Assembly: GCA_002070395.1 (NCBI GenBank)
Contig: MWDE01000015.1
Span: forward strand, 1 to 53,497
Direction of reading: 5' to 3'
Source: Synergistetes bacterium ADurb.Bin155
GTDB taxonomy: Bacteria; Synergistota; Synergistia; Synergistales; Thermovirgaceae
DNA: 53,497 bases
The position numbers and the translations under genes were made by a program. The notes under the pieces are model-generated. The model saw only the letters and a list, made by a program, of their open reading frames with translations. It was not told where the DNA came from and did no database searches. Shown here one piece after another: positions 42,887-51,600 of this stretch. Every line of letters begins with the position of its first letter. Position 1 is the stretch's first letter.

Positions 42887-44452
42887 TTGTTCCTTAAGAA
42901 GTCACTCCCTATCCAGCACAAGATAATGCTTCTCATCGTGAGCCTCGTCAGCGTCACCTTGATAACGGCCGGGGTTTTCTTCGAGAGGGGGATCATACCT
43001 TCTTTCGAGGAGAAGCAGGCGCTCCACGCCAGGGATATCGCCTACACCGTTTCGCAGATACCCCTGGTCAAGGAACAGATCGACAAGCCGAACCACAAGG
43101 CTGTGACTCAACCAATCCTGGACAGCATCATTGAAGGCACCAACGTGAAGCTCATCCTCCTCATCGGCGGACGGGACGCCCAACCCGTGATCGAGGGCAT
43201 CCCCTTTTCGACGCTCCCGGAGGTGACCACCTTCGGGCCGATCGTAAGGGCCTACCTTCCCGTCCACAGGGACGGGGCGAAGGTCGGGGCGGTGGCGGTT
43301 TACCTCTGGTCCCGGGATATAAAGACCAAGACCTGGGAATTGCGCAAAAAGATCATCCTCTCCGTCATTTTCGGGCTCATCCTGGGCACCTTTTTCGCCC
43401 ACCTCCTCTCGAAAAATATCAAAAGGTCCATGCTCGGCATGGAACCCTACCAGCTGGCGGCCCTCCTCAAGGAGCGGGAGGCCTTCCTGGAGACCGTAAG
43501 GGAAGGGATAATCGCTATCGACCGGGACGGGAAGATCATGTTCGTCAACCAGCAGGCCAAGGAGATCCTCGGGGTCCCGGAGTCGGAGGTCATGGTGGGG
43601 CACCTAATCGAAAAGTACGTCCCCAACTCCAGGCTGCGGCGGGTCCTGGCCTCGGGGGAACCCGAATACGACCGGGAACAGAACCTGGGGGGGGCCAGGA
43701 TCTTCACCAACCGTATCCCCATACGGTCCGGGAACAGGATCCTGGGGGCCATAGCGAGTTTCCGGAAGGCCGACGAGATCCAGACCCTCGCCGAGGAACT
43801 GACGGGCGCCAGGAAACTGGCCGAGGTCCTCAAGGTCCAGAACGAACTGCTCCGGGTTCACAAGCACGAATACCTGAACAAGCTTCACGCCATCTCCGGG
43901 TCGATCCAGTTGGGGGACTGGGATTCAGCCCTGAGGCTGATCCACAGCGAATCTGACTCCCAGCAGGAGATGATCGGGAAGATCCACGAGACCATCAGGC
44001 AACCGGAGATCGCGGGGTTGCTGATAGGTAAGATCAGCAGGGGCAGGGAACTGGGCGTGGACCTCGAACTTGACAATCGAAGCTCCCTGAAGGAACACCC
44101 TTCGGTCGATACCAACTCTCTTATCGTGTGCCTCGGAAACCTGATCGAGAACGCCACCGAAGCAGTCCAGGAGCCGTCGGCGCCCAGTAAGAAGGTATCG
44201 GTGTTCCTCGAGCACACCGACAAGGAGCTGGTCGTCGAAGTGACCGACACCGGCGTCGGCATCCCGGCTGAAGACAGGCCCTACCTCTTCGAAAAGGCTT
44301 TCTCGAACAAGGCGGGGGGCAAAAGAGGGTACGGGCTTTTCCTTGTAAGATCCGTCGTGGTGTCCTATGGTGGGTCGATAGATTTCGAATCGACCGTGGG
44401 GGAAGGAACCCGTTTCAGGGTCGTTTTCCCCGAGGAAGGGGACTCCGCCTGA
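42887..44452 (+). CDS. CitA/DcuS-type sensor histidine kinase
   Basis: A 521-residue membrane kinase. TM1 is at about 13-34, the periplasmic PDC-like sensor at about 35-150, TM2 at about 153-175 and a cytoplasmic PAS domain at about 190-295. The H box VHKHEYLNKLH has the likely phosphoryl His327. The N box is NLIENATEAV and the G boxes are DTGVGI and GYGLFLV. This layout matches the CitA/DcuS/DctS family that senses C4-dicarboxylates or citrate. The TTG start (42887-42889) has GGAGG eight bases upstream. Confidence 0.92.
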   Translation: MFLKKSLPIQHKIMLLIVSLVSVTLITAGVFFERGIIPSFEEKQALHARDIAYTVSQIPLVKEQIDKPNHKAVTQPILDSIIEGTNVKLILLIGGRDAQPVIEGIPFSTLPEVTTFGPIVRAYLPVHRDGAKVGAVAVYLWSRDIKTKTWELRKKIILSVIFGLILGTFFAHLLSKNIKRSMLGMEPYQLAALLKEREAFLETVREGIIAIDRDGKIMFVNQQAKEILGVPESEVMVGHLIEKYVPNSRLRRVLASGEPEYDREQNLGGARIFTNRIPIRSGNRILGAIASFRKADEIQTLAEELTGARKLAEVLKVQNELLRVHKHEYLNKLHAISGSIQLGDWDSALRLIHSESDSQQEMIGKIHETIRQPEIAGLLIGKISRGRELGVDLELDNRSSLKEHPSVDTNSLIVCLGNLIENATEAVQEPSAPSKKVSVFLEHTDKELVVEVTDTGVGIPAEDRPYLFEKAFSNKAGGKRGYGLFLVRSVVVSYGGSIDFESTVGEGTRFRVVFPEEGDSA

Positions 44453-44453
44453 A

Positions 44454-45134
44454 ATGATGACCCGGATACTGATAGTCGAGGACGACCCCCTGGTCCTTGA
44501 ACTGCACAGGCAATTCGTCTCGACGATGGAGGGTTTCACCGTCGCCGGCACCGCCACCGGCGGCAGCCAGGCCCTGGAATTCCTGGAGAACAACCCCGTG
44601 GACTGCTTGCTGCTGGACATCTTCATGCCCGATTTCGACGGGTTGGAACTGTTGAAAAGGATGAGGGAAAGGGCCGTCGATACCGACGTGATCATCATTT
44701 CCGCCGCCAACGAGGGGGACAAGGTCAAGGAAGCTCTCAGGCTGGGGGCCTTCGGCTACCTCCTCAAGCCTTTCCGGTACGAGAGGTTGAGGTCCATGCT
44801 CTGCGCCCTCAAGGAACACCAGGAGGAGATCCGGCGGAAAAAGGTCGTCGGCTCCCAGGAAGATATCGACCGGGCCTTCGACCCGGGCTTGAAGGCAGCG
44901 GACACAAGACTCTCCTACCCGAAGGGCATACAGGAGAACACCCTGGACCTGGTAACGGCGGCGCTCAAATCCATGGGGAAGCCCTCCTCGGCCGCCGAGG
45001 TCGCCGAAAGCTCCGGCATTTCAAGGGTGACGGTCCAGAGGTACATCAACTTCCTGAAGAGGACCGGGCGCATCCTGGAGGAGGTCGAGTACCAGAAGAC
45101 CGGGAGGCCCCTCAAGCGCTATTCCCTGATCTGA
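44454..45134 (+). CDS. CitB/DcuR-type response regulator
   Basis: A 226-residue protein. The receiver domain has the acidic pocket ILIVEDDP, phosphoacceptor Asp55 (LLLDIFMPD), Ser83 and Lys105 (LLKPF). The C-terminal helix-turn-helix (about 165-212, SSAAEVAESSGISRVTVQRYINFLKR) is of the CitB/DcuR type. It begins at the kinase stop, so the pair is co-translated. It is likely to activate the divergent TRAP-fumarase operon. Confidence 0.92.
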   Translation: MMTRILIVEDDPLVLELHRQFVSTMEGFTVAGTATGGSQALEFLENNPVDCLLLDIFMPDFDGLELLKRMRERAVDTDVIIISAANEGDKVKEALRLGAFGYLLKPFRYERLRSMLCALKEHQEEIRRKKVVGSQEDIDRAFDPGLKAADTRLSYPKGIQENTLDLVTAALKSMGKPSSAAEVAESSGISRVTVQRYINFLKRTGRILEEVEYQKTGRPLKRYSLI

Positions 45135-45144
45135 ACCGGAGCGT

Positions 45145-45960
45145 TCATACCTCGAGGATCGTTCCCGCGGCGGCCCAGGCCACGTCCCCGGCCTTGGCGG
45201 AGAGGGCGCAAAGGGCCTTGAGCCCCGTGCAGTGGCAGGGGCGCCACTTCTCGACGTTGAAGCGGCTCACCAGTTCCGAGGTGACCCGGTCCACGAACTC
45301 GGGCGCCTGGTCCCCCAGGTGCATCCCGCCCAATACCATGTGAAGATCCCTGGTTCCGAAACGGGCCGAGACCTCCTCGAGAATGTTCACGACGCCGGCA
45401 TGGGCGCAGCCGAGGATGACGCTCAAGCCCCTTTCTCCCTTCACCGCCATCGATATATCGTCGGGGAAGGGGTCCGGTCTCCACTCCTCGCCGTCGGGGA
45501 CGACCAGCCTGGAGGGCGGGTTCACGAACTCCGGGTCACGGCGATCCAGGGGGACCTCGACGGCCCAGAGATTCCCGGTGACCTGCGCGAGGCCCTCGAC
45601 GGGCCTGAAGTCCACGCCCCCCCTGTTGATATGGCACCCGGTGAACCGCACGGACCCGTCCTCCCTTCGGCCGTGGGCCATCCCGATCTCGGGATGGGCC
45701 CAGACGGGGATGTCCCTCGAGCGAAGGAGCAATTTCTGGAGACCACCGGTATGGTCGAAGTGACCGTGGCTAAGGACGACATGATCGATATCGCCGGGGG
45801 AGAACCCCAGGCTCTGCAGGTTGTTCAAAAGAGCATCCCCGCCCTGCCCCGTGTCCATGAGCACCGAGGTCCCGCCGTCGACGGCGAGGACGGCCAGCCC
45901 GTGCTCCGCCATCATCTTCCATGAACCGGCGAAGTTCTCCACGATCACCACAATTTTCAT
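45145..45960 (-). CDS. Metallo-beta-lactamase fold hydrolase (MJ0936-like)
   Basis: A 271-residue MBL-fold protein with the metal-binding motif HGHFDHTGG (65-73), a later GCAHAG and a C-terminal LGGMHL, as in the archaeal-type 7,8-dihydropterin phosphate synthase-like group. Such proteins are common in anaerobes and their activity is usually unknown. It faces the response regulator gene end to end, with 10 bases between stops. Confidence 0.85.
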   Translation of the reverse strand: MKIVVIVENFAGSWKMMAEHGLAVLAVDGGTSVLMDTGQGGDALLNNLQSLGFSPGDIDHVVLSHGHFDHTGGLQKLLLRSRDIPVWAHPEIGMAHGRREDGSVRFTGCHINRGGVDFRPVEGLAQVTGNLWAVEVPLDRRDPEFVNPPSRLVVPDGEEWRPDPFPDDISMAVKGERGLSVILGCAHAGVVNILEEVSARFGTRDLHMVLGGMHLGDQAPEFVDRVTSELVSRFNVEKWRPCHCTGLKALCALSAKAGDVAWAAAGTILEV

Positions 45961-46090
45961 CTCAACACCCCGATCTTTTTCATTTCACCAGCCAGGGCTC
46001 GAATACCGGGCCCCTTTCAAGGATAGACCCAGGCCGCCCCGGTGTCATCTCATCCCGTAACGCCCGCTCCAGGGTCTGTCGACGGGGGAT

Positions 46091-46120
46091 AAAAAAAGTC
46101 GCCCCCTTTTTGGGGGCGAC
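46091..46120 (-). terminator. Rho-independent terminator of the peroxiredoxin gene
   Basis: On the minus strand, GTCGCCCCC/GGGGGCGAC forms a 9-bp stem with a 5-base loop followed by seven T, 16 bases past the peroxiredoxin stop. Confidence 0.9.
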
Positions 46121-46135
46121 CCGTCCTTCGACGTG

Positions 46136-46744
46136 CTACTTGTTGTCCCTGGGCTTCCAGAACTTCCAGACATTGCCGACCAGGTCGGGGCCGGGCTTGA
46201 GGGTGGTCTTGCCGGGCTGCCACCCCGAAGGGGTGACCTCCTTGCCCTTGGTCTCGCGGACCAGCTGGAAGGCCTTGATCTGGCGAATGGTCTCCTCGAC
46301 GTTCCTTCCCACGGGAGGGGTCAGGACCTCCATGCCCTGGATCACGCCATCGGGGTCGATGATGAAACGGCCGCGCAAATCGACGCCGGCCTTTTCGTCG
46401 TAGACGCCGTAGACCTTTCCGAGGTTGCCGCCCGCGTCGGAGATCATCGGGAAGGGTACTCCGCCTTCTACCATCTTTGAAAGTTCGTTATCGTTCCAGA
46501 TCTTGTGGACGAACTGGCTGTCGACGCTCACAGAGTAGACGTCCACTCCCAGTTCCTGGAATACGGGGTATTTGTCGGCGACCGCCGACACTTCCGTCGC
46601 TCAGACGAAAGTGAAGTCACCGGGGTAGAAGCAGAGCACTACCCATTTCCCAAGCGAATCGGACAGCTTGACGCTGCCGAACTTGCCCTTGTGGTAAACG
46701 GGGGCCTCGAAATCCGGGGCCTTCCTTCCCACCATGACTGTCAT
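46136..46744 (-). CDS. Selenocysteine peroxiredoxin (AhpC-type)
   Basis: A 202-residue AhpC/Prx1-type peroxidase with an in-frame UGA (46601-46603) at codon 48. It occupies the place of the peroxidatic cysteine: [19 protein letters not shown] against the usual FTFVCPTE. Frames on both sides (46136-46591 and 46601-46861) are the same frame. The downstream part is a normal peroxiredoxin ending in [10 protein letters not shown]. The usual resolving-cysteine motif VCPAGW is here VTPSGW, so no resolving Cys; a 1-Sec mechanism is likely. The ATG at 46742-46744 has AGGAGG eight bases upstream; the frame can extend to 46861. Confidence 0.85.
46573..46600 (-). promoter_or_regulatory. SECIS element of the peroxiredoxin gene
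   Basis: Ten bases after the UGA, TGTCGGC-GGTC-GCCGACA forms a perfect 7-bp stem with loop GGTC (46573-46590). In the E. coli fdhF SECIS a similar stem lies about 11 bases after the UGA with GGUC in its loop, so the fit is close. The loop begins 17 bases from the UGA, within the accepted range. Confidence 0.8.
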
Positions 46745-46916
46745 ACCTTGTACCTCCTTCTTTGCTGGTCCCGCTTTCTCTTCCGGTGCCGGTTCCGGCT
46801 CTCCTACGAGCGCTCCCGTCGGGCGAGCGCAGCCGATCTCCTTTTCCTCCAAGGAATACACCTCCCGATGTCAGATTTTCAACCTGAAATAATTCTGGAA
46901 ATCATTTACAGGTAAC

Positions 46917-46925
46917 ATGATAGCA
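46917..46925 (-). promoter_or_regulatory. Extended -10 promoter for the peroxiredoxin gene
   Basis: On the minus strand, TGCTATCAT forms an extended -10. No good -35 is seen. It gives a leader with an imperfect AT-rich inverted repeat (about 46883-46905) that a peroxide-sensing repressor could use. Confidence 0.35.
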
Positions 46926-46976
46926 TATTCTTCAAGTTTAGTGGAAGACGCCGTCACCGGGGGCAGCGTCCAACGC

Positions 46977-48449
46977 TCACCTCGACATGCGCATCTCCAG
47001 CCACTCCAGGCAGGTCCGGACGCCGAATCCGGTGGCCCCTTTTCGGTAATAACCGTACTCCTCGTCGGAAGTATCCACGCCGGCGATATCCAGGTGCAGC
47101 CACTTTATGCCTTCCCCGACGAACTCCCGCAGGAACATGGCCGCCGTTATCGCACCGCCGTACCTCCCCCCGCTGTTGAGCACATCGGCGATCTCGGAGC
47201 GGATCTTCTTCTTCAGGCGGTCGTCGTCCATGGGCAGTTCCCAGAACCTCTCGCCCGTCTTCGCCGAGGCTTCCCTGAAGGAGGCGACCAGTTCACGGTC
47301 GTTGCCGAAGGCGCCGGCCGTGTAGGGCCCCAGGGCCACCACGCAGGCGCCCGTCAGGGTGGCCATGTCGATGATGACCGAGGGCTTGCTCCCTGACGCG
47401 TAGGCCAGCACGTCGCCGAGGACGACCCTCCCCTCGGCGTCGGTGTTGTCCACCTCGACGGTCTTGCCGTTGAACATCCTGATGACGTCGTCCGGCCGGT
47501 AGGCCCCCCCGCCGGGCATGTTCTCCGCCGCGCCGGCGAAGCCGTGGACCTCGAAGTCCGGCCTGGTGCCGGCGACGGCCCTCATGACGGCCAGTACGTT
47601 GCAGGCCCCCGTTTTATCGCCCTTCATGCTCCTCATGTAGTCCCCGGGCTTGATGTTGAGACCCCCGCTGTCGAAGGTGATCCCCTTGCCGACGAAGGCT
47701 ACCCGACCCTTCGAAACCCCTTCGGGGCGGTAGGCGAGGTGTACCAGCCTCGGGGGGTTGTGGGAGCCGGACCCGACGCTGAGGATCCCGTTCATCCCCA
47801 TTTCGCGCATCCTGGTCTCGTCGAGGACCTCGCAGTCGAGCCCCCACTCCTCCGCCATGGCCAGGGCCTTCCCGGCCAAGGCCGCCGGGCTTATCACGTT
47901 GCCAGGCTCGTTGGCCAGGTCCCTGGCGTAGTTCTGGGCCGCCGCCCGCAGGGAACCCTTCTCGAGGGATGCCGCATCGGCACCGTGCACCAGCAGTTCC
48001 TCCAGGGGTTCCGGTTTTTCCACCGGCTCCACCTGGGTCTTGTATTTCTCGAAAGCGTACTCGGCGAGGAGCGCCCCTTCGGCGAGGGCGGCAACGACCT
48101 CCGGGGTCGCGGCCTCGCCCGAGAGGGCCATCATCTTCACCCGCCGGTCCTTGCCGGCCTGCCTCACGGCGAGGGCCATGCCCCGGCGCCACCGGTCGAG
48201 GGGAAGGGGCCCGTCGCCGCCTCCAAGGCCCGCGAGGTAGACGCTCCCCACGGGGCCCCGCTCGAGCTCCACGGCGAGGATGCTGTCCTCCTTGCCGGTG
48301 AATTTGAGCCTTGAAGCCTTCATCTTAACCAGGGCCGCCGCCTCCGGCACAAGCTGGTCCAGGAGGTCCATCCCGCCCTCAGGTACAAAAAGGACCATGG
48401 CATCGCCGCCCCACTCGGAGGGCCCCAGACCGGTCGTCGCTATTCGCAT
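46977..48449 (-). CDS. pepA: Leucyl aminopeptidase
   Basis: A 490-residue M17 metallo-aminopeptidase. It has the metal and catalytic region VGKGITFDSGGLNIKPGDYM and GDKTGACNVL, and the signature NTDAEGRVVLGD. It cleaves N-terminal residues from peptides, which suits an amino-acid fermenter. The frame reaches 48467, but the ATG at 48447-48449 has GGAGG seven bases upstream and begins the family sequence MRIATTGL. Confidence 0.95.
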   Translation of the reverse strand: MRIATTGLGPSEWGGDAMVLFVPEGGMDLLDQLVPEAAALVKMKASRLKFTGKEDSILAVELERGPVGSVYLAGLGGGDGPLPLDRWRRGMALAVRQAGKDRRVKMMALSGEAATPEVVAALAEGALLAEYAFEKYKTQVEPVEKPEPLEELLVHGADAASLEKGSLRAAAQNYARDLANEPGNVISPAALAGKALAMAEEWGLDCEVLDETRMREMGMNGILSVGSGSHNPPRLVHLAYRPEGVSKGRVAFVGKGITFDSGGLNIKPGDYMRSMKGDKTGACNVLAVMRAVAGTRPDFEVHGFAGAAENMPGGGAYRPDDVIRMFNGKTVEVDNTDAEGRVVLGDVLAYASGSKPSVIIDMATLTGACVVALGPYTAGAFGNDRELVASFREASAKTGERFWELPMDDDRLKKKIRSEIADVLNSGGRYGGAITAAMFLREFVGEGIKWLHLDIAGVDTSDEEYGYYRKGATGFGVRTCLEWLEMRMSR

Positions 48450-48614
48450 AGCCGCACCTCCACTCAAGATCTCATTCCTGCCGACCGACCAACAATATCA
48501 TATCCCGGCGGCGTCGTGGAGATACCCCTTCGCGACCCTCGGGGTATAATGAGCTGACCCGGTGGGCCTCTGCTTCGCTCAAGGACTGAACCTCCGCCGG
48601 GGGAGGTGACCGTC

Positions 48615-51600
48615 ATGGGCCTTCGGTTCTTCGCCGGTTTCGACATTGGTTCAGCGGCCGTTCACCTCGCCGTGATGGGTGGCGACCGCTCCATCGCCTT
48701 TTCGCCCCAGCCCCGTCTCCACCGGGGCAAACCACTGGAGGCCCTGAAAGTGGCCCTCGCTGAGGTCGCGGCCCTTTTCCCACGGGGTTCGCTGACATCT
48801 ACATCCTTCACGGGCATCGGCTCGACGCACTTCCCCGAAGCCTTCCCAGGGATCCTCAGGGAGTTCGACAGCGTATGCATCGTCCGCGGCGCCCGGTTCG
48901 TCGAGCCCGGATGCGAGGCCATACTGCACCTGGGTGCCAGGGACGCCTTCTTCTTTCACGTCGCCGGCGACAGGCTCGACCCGGTCGTACTTGACTGGGG
49001 CACCAGCAGCAAGTGCGGGGCCGGTTCGGGCACCCTCCTGGAGAAACAGGCCCGACGGCTCTACCCGGACCGGGGCGGCAACCTGGGTACCCTGAGGGAA
49101 ACCCTCGAAACGGCCGCGGCGGAAGCCTCCCGCCACCCGGGGGCGGCGCCCTACAACGCCCGGTGCGGCGTCGTGCTCCAGTCGGACCTCATCCACGACC
49201 AGAACGAGGGCCGGCCGAGGGACCTGATCATGGCCCGCCTCTTCCGGACCATCGCCTCCAACATCGTCCAGGACGTCATCGGCAACAGGGAGGTGAAGCC
49301 CGGCGCCCGGATGGCCCTAACGGGCTGGCCCGCCGGCTGCGCCCCCCTGCTGGATCACATCAGGGCGCTCACGGCCTTTGACCTGGCGCGGCCCGAACAC
49401 TTCGCCAACGTGGGGGCCGTCGGGGCGGCGCTGCTCGCCATCGAGAGGGGCGACCGCTACGTGCTGGAAGAAGGAGAGGTCGACGAGGCCGTCCGGGTAG
49501 CCCGCTCGAAGAGGCAGTACCTCCCCTCCCTGAAGGCCTCCCTCGGGAGGGTCCACATCCACGCTCCCGCCCCGGCGGAGCCCGCCGGCTGCGCCGCTGC
49601 CGTCCCCGGAGGCGGGGAGGTGGTGGTCGGCGTCGACGGCGGGTCCACCACCACGAAGGCCGTGGTCCTCTCCCTCGCCGAAGGCCGCATCCTCGGGAGC
49701 AGGTACATCCCCACCCACGGCGACCCGCTGGGCGCCCTGGCCGATATCATGGGGCACCTGTCGAAAACCCTGGGGGAATTGCCCGTGGCGGGCCTCTGCA
49801 CCACCGGGTCGGCCAGGAAGCTCTACGAAAGGGTCCTGGCGAGCCCCTCGCTCCGCCGGGCCCTGGAAGAAGAGGGCAACCACGTCCCCGACGCCGCCGT
49901 CGACGAGATAACCTGCCACGCCGTGGGCGCCCGGTCCATGGACGAAGGGGTCGACACCATCTTCGAGATCGGCGGGCAGGACATGAAGTTCACCACCTTC
50001 CGGCGTGACGGCGACAGGGTCACCGACGAAGTGGACGAGGCGAGGATGAACTACTCCTGCCAGGCCGGAGCCGGCCAGACCCTGGAGAACATGTCCACCA
50101 TCCTGGGGCTGGACGTGGCCGGTTCGCTCCAGGAATCCGCCCTCGAGGCCGAGCGGGTCCCCGTGATCGACGCCACCTGCGGCGTCTTCATGGAACTCGA
50201 GGAGCAGCGCCTCATCGCGGAGAACCACTCGGCACCGGAGATAGCCGCCGCGATAGTCAGGGCGACGGCCTCCAGCTACTTCAACAAGTTCGTCGGCGGC
50301 ACGAGGCTCGTCGGCCGCCGGTGCTCCTGCCAGGGGGGGCCGGCCCTAGGCAAGGCCTTCCTGGCGGCCATGGCGGACGTGACGGGCCGGGATATCCACG
50401 CCTACCCGGGGAGGGAGCTCATGGGCGCCCTGGGAGCCGCCCTTTTCGTCAGGGAGAGCGTCCTCTCGGCCCGGAGGGAGGGCCGGAAGACGGCCTCCTC
50501 CTTCAGGGGCTGGGACGCCGCCTCCGGGGGCTTCAGCCACCAGGAGACGACCTGCCCCGCTCACTTCGGCGCCCGGTCCTGCGGCAAGAGGGAGTGCAAG
50601 CTCAAGGTCTACACCATCGGCGGCGAGGAGATAGTCACGGGCGGGTTCTGCCCCCTGGGCGACAGCGAGGGCTCCGGCCGGGCCCGGCCGGACTACGTGG
50701 CCCTCTTCCACTCGCTGGTGGAAAAGCATTTCCAGGGACTCCCCCTGGGATCCCTCGGCGCCGTGGAGCGCGACGGCAGGCCCAGGGTGGGCATACGGAG
50801 GGCGACCTCGACCATCGGGGGGAGGGCCGTCTGGTCCTCGGCCCTTTTCTCCTCCCTGGGCTTCCTCCCGGTGCTCACGCCCGTCTCGAACGAAGAGATC
50901 TCCCGGCTGGGCCTGAGGCACTCCCCCACGGACTTCTGCGTGGCGATGAAGCTTTCGGCGGGCCACACGGCGCTGTTGGCCGCCGATGAGGGAGTGGACC
51001 ATATCTTTATCCCCAGCCTCATCAGGCGAGTCCGCGATAAAACGCCCTCCCACATGTTCTGCATCTACACCGAGGCCGAGGGGTTCCTCCCCGAGGACGA
51101 CCTGGGGCTGCCGAAGGGGAAGGTCATCCGCCCGGTGATGCACCTCGGCGACAGGAAGCAGATGGCCCGCTCACTGGAAAAGGAACTGGCCAGGGTCGGT
51201 CACCGCTTCTCCGGGCAGCAGATAAACGAGGCCCTCCGGGAGGCGAACGCCCGCGAGGAGGCCTTCAACGGGGAACTGGCCCGCCTGGGGGACGCCTTCC
51301 TGGAAAACCTCCGCCGGAACGACGAAAAGGGGTACGTCGGCATAGGCCGGGATTACGTCGTGCTCGACCCGGCCGCCTCGTCCGACACGGGGAGGATGTT
51401 CGCCACCGTCAGGGGTATGGCCTACATCCCCCAGGTCTTTTTGAGCCACCTCTACGCCGGGATCCCCCTCGACGACCTGGTGGACAACGAGTACTGGGAG
51501 CACAGTTCGGAGATCCTAAAGGCCTCCATCTTCACGGCGATGCATGAAAGGCTCTTCCCGGTGAGGCAGATGAACTTCGCCTGCGGCCCCGACTCGATCA

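Noticed and set aside
46601..46603. UGA in the peroxiredoxin as a disabling nonsense mutation
   Set aside because: It falls exactly on the peroxidatic cysteine, both flanks are intact and in frame, and a SECIS-like hairpin follows. A random stop there is much less likely.
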